Positions 61,139 to 64,000 of a stretch of 64,000 bases of DNA are shown here, in pieces; positions within the stretch are counted from its first letter, which is position 1, and the number at the start of each line of letters is the position of its first letter. The DNA comes from Prunella strophiata (lineage: Eukaryota; Chordata; Aves; Passeriformes; Prunellidae): the NCBI GenBank assembly GCA_036583965.1, contig JAZBQD010000034.1, forward strand, positions 13,146,040-13,210,039. The letters run 5' to 3'. A model generated the notes under the pieces. That model did not search any database, was not told the DNA's origin, and saw only the letters and a program-made list of their open reading frames with translations. Made by a program: the position numbers and the translations under genes.

Positions 61139-64000
61139 TCCATTAGTTTTGCCTTTTGAACACTGAAATAGGTATCATAAAGATTTTATATGACTTCTTC
61201 TCATTTTTGTTTGTACTGAGCAAACAGATGGAATCAGAACACCCACTCTAACATCATAAATCAATGAAACATGCAAAGGAAACTCCCAGAGGCTGCTCTA
61301 AGCAGAGTCCCATGAAAATATCTCCAGACTTGTTTCCAGAAATTTCAGAGCAAAGGAGATGGAAAGAATAATGAACTACTGGGTACTAGGTTGCTGGGAT
61401 ATACATGAGCCTAAAATCAGTGGAAGGTCATGGACATGATTTTGATTTGTTCAAGAGGTAAAAGTTCCCAAGAGAAAGTGACTGGAACATGAAATTCATT
61501 CTGCTGGCAGGGTGTCACTGGCTCTGCCATCTGCCCCTGCGCCTGCTAACCCCCTCTCCAGTTTGGGGACAATCTGCCTCTCCACTGCTCTCTCAAAATT
61601 TGTTTTCTCCTTAGGTGACCAATGTCTCTCAAGTTCCTTCATAGTGTAGTGTAAGCATTTCATTTTTAAAGACTTGTCTCTTTATTAAGTTGCTAATTAA
61701 TTAGAGTTAATAATTCAGACCTTTCTTCTGTCTCTGCTCCTGGTGTCTGACAGGTTGTTTCATTGCCTCTTTTCTACTTTCATGCTCTTCTGGGGTCTTC
61801 ATCTCTCTGCCCTCCCTCCTTGACTTTTCCTCATAGCTTGAAAAATTTGACCCTGCTTTTAATATCTCTGCTGGCATTTCATTTAATGATCCTATTACAA
61901 ATTCCTGAAGCCCTTTTCACTCAAGATTCTCAGGGCTCTACCAGTATAAATTAATTTCCAAACACCTTCATTTTATCATGCAGATTTTACACATGGGTAA
62001 ATTGGGGCATGGAAAAGTCAGACAGTGCTCAGCATCACAGCCAAAAGCAGCACAGCTTGAAAAGGGGTGTGATCTTCAGCAGTGCTGAGCACCTCTGACT
62101 GCTGCAGGCTTCACTTGTGGCTCTAGGTGGTGAAATTCAAGCCAGGGTAGATTTAATACTCATGCACTTATCTGTTTCCTGTGTGTTGATGGGAAGGAAG
62201 GATCTCTGTTGGTTTACACACTTACAAAATGCATAGCTGAGGTTAGCATGCTATTAAACTGAGCTCAAAGATGAGTTAGAGTGCAAGGTAATATTTAAGC
62301 TCCTCAGATAAATATCAGTGTCCCAAGCATCCAGTGACATAAACATATAACATCAGGAAAGCCACTCTTACCATATCATTTTTGTCACTTGTGCTTTATC
62401 TTTTGCAAACACATTTATCATGAATATATTTATCATGACAGAGCTGAAATTTGCCACCTCAGTACCAAATCCTTTAATGGCTTTTTCATGTGACCAGCAC
62501 TGCAAAGGTCTTGTTTTGATGAACAACAAGATGGACATATAAACATAAATGCCTTCATCCTGACTCTTACTTATTCTTTTAGATTGAATTAATGAGTTTT
62601 CATGTCAATACAAATTAGATAAATAGCTGGAAGAACTTGTTAGCCTGTTTCTGGTGGTTTGGATTTTTTAGTTTACTAGAATTGATTAGGCACTTGTTGA
62701 CAAAGGCAAGGGAAAGAAAAATCCATCACAATTATGCACATTTTGCTGCAAGGCTTGAAAGGGCAATTTGGAAATCAAATGATAAAATAGTTAAACAGTT
62801 ATATTAAAAAATTGCAAAGAAACAAAATTGCTGCATTTAAATTGTCAGGCAAGTGTTTATGCACTTGCTCTATGTATGTCATCAAATTAAACAGCAAAAA
62901 GTCTTCATGTCTTAAAATGTCCAGCTGATATCTGGAGATAACATGAGGAATTCTCCTCAAATCTCTGCTGGGCCAAGCATGGCTTGGTGATGGGAAGAGG
63001 CTTGAATGGAATTCTGTTATTCCCACCCTCCCTGCTTGAAGTCAATGATGAAGCTCATGGCAGGTCAGGGGCAATAAAAAGATCCACACTGGAGTGATGC
63101 TGCAGAGCAAGAGATGAGCAGGGAACAGGCACACAGTTGGTGATTCTGGATGCTGTGGAGAAGGAAAAAAGAGCAATAGTTTTTCCTTCTCGTTTAAAAG
63201 TTGAAAAATATGGACAGCCAGCTTTATTCTCACACTTTGAGATAACAACTTATTTGCAAATAGTCAGCAACTGCCTATTAAAAACTAATATGCAGCAAAT
63301 CTGGTCACAGTGTGGCACCCAGTTAACGAGCTGGTTCACCAGAGGTTTTGTGTTGTGGTCAGGGAAAACACTCCTCAATTAGGAGGAGAAGGAAGTTCAT
63401 GAAAATTAATTTGTCTCTCTGATCATTACCTTTTCTGACCATTTATAGTGCATGACACTCTCCCACTGATGGCATGTTTTTCTCATGACCTTTTTCCAGC
63501 TCCTTCTGTGGAACTTCTCCCTGTGTTTCAAAACTTGTTTTCAAGGTCTAACAAGGAGGGTGGCAGGATCTGAGCCAAACCCTCTGGTTGGAATCACTCA
63601 ATGGAAAAGACATGTGCCCATTCATGCATATTTGATACATCACTTCTAAAAATAAAAGGACTTTTTTTTTAATCAAAGAACAACAGATTTTCCATTTTAA
63701 GTCAGAAGTAAGTCAGGTGGCTCTGCTATGCTGAGCTGTGGTCATACACCTTTTTCTGCAGGGTTCAATTCCAAAACAGTATCTACAGAAAAGGAGGGTA
63801 GATGTTGATTTTCAGCTTGTTGTGGGGATTTTTCCTTTTTTTATTTTTTTTCCAGGATGTTGGGGGTAGTCTGAAGGGAGCAATGGGTTTTCCAAGTCCT
63901 ATAAGATGAAGTTGGAGGACACAGCAGAGCCTTGGAAAATAAATACAAAATTTCTATACTAAATATAAAATTTCCCATCTTTCAGGAGCAGAGCAAGGGC
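61139..64000. other. gene-free DNA to the window end
   Basis: No gene is recognised. Frames are 60-81 codons and lack any domain. T-rich runs are seen near 63661 and 63835-63852. Confidence 0.6.

Noticed and set aside
63760..63775. GGTTCAATTCC as a tRNA B box
   Set aside because: No A box, cloverleaf or acceptor stem at a suitable distance.

Overview
This window looks like nuclear DNA from a bird. The main evidence is at least eleven copies of the 3' end of the avian CR1 LINE on both strands, with the typical tail built from repeats of ATTCTATG. A roughly 1.1 kb retroviral LTR of a type common in bird genomes is also present. The DNA is AT-rich and CpG-poor, with poly(T), (TA)/(TG) and (CCCTCT) simple repeats. 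A songbird or another neoavian is plausible, but the species cannot be fixed from this sequence.

I find no protein-coding gene, tRNA or rRNA that I can support. Open frames are mostly under 130 codons and none has a recognisable cellular domain. The longest ones (227-257 codons, about 27.3-28.2 kb, both strands) are by-products of a 39-bp tandem repeat inside an LTR. The window is best read as a gene desert or part of a very long intron.

Layout: 1-6.5 kb is plain AT-rich DNA with one CR1 copy. At 6.5-8.1 kb there is an isolated CpG cluster with a NotI site, flanked by AT-rich, homeodomain-motif-rich DNA that looks like a regulatory element. 8.1-18.4 kb is mostly featureless, with a TA/TG microsatellite at 14.2 kb and a strong hairpin at 18.4 kb. 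18.8-26.3 kb holds five CR1 tails. 27.0-28.2 kb is the LTR with its internal minisatellite. 28.2-39.3 kb is mostly featureless. 39.3-41.2 kb has two CR1 copies. 41.2-53.7 kb is featureless apart from a candidate regulatory element near 46.9-47.2 kb. 53.7-60.2 kb has three CR1 tails and, at 55.86-56.44 kb, a decayed reverse transcriptase of a LINE that is not CR1 and resembles RTE-type elements. 60.2-64 kb has a 14-copy hexanucleotide tract.

Nothing in the window forms an operon-like or multi-gene system. The most informative items are the non-CR1 LINE remnant, the LTR whose own 39-bp segment has been amplified, and several candidate conserved non-coding elements. The last group needs a cross-species alignment to confirm.
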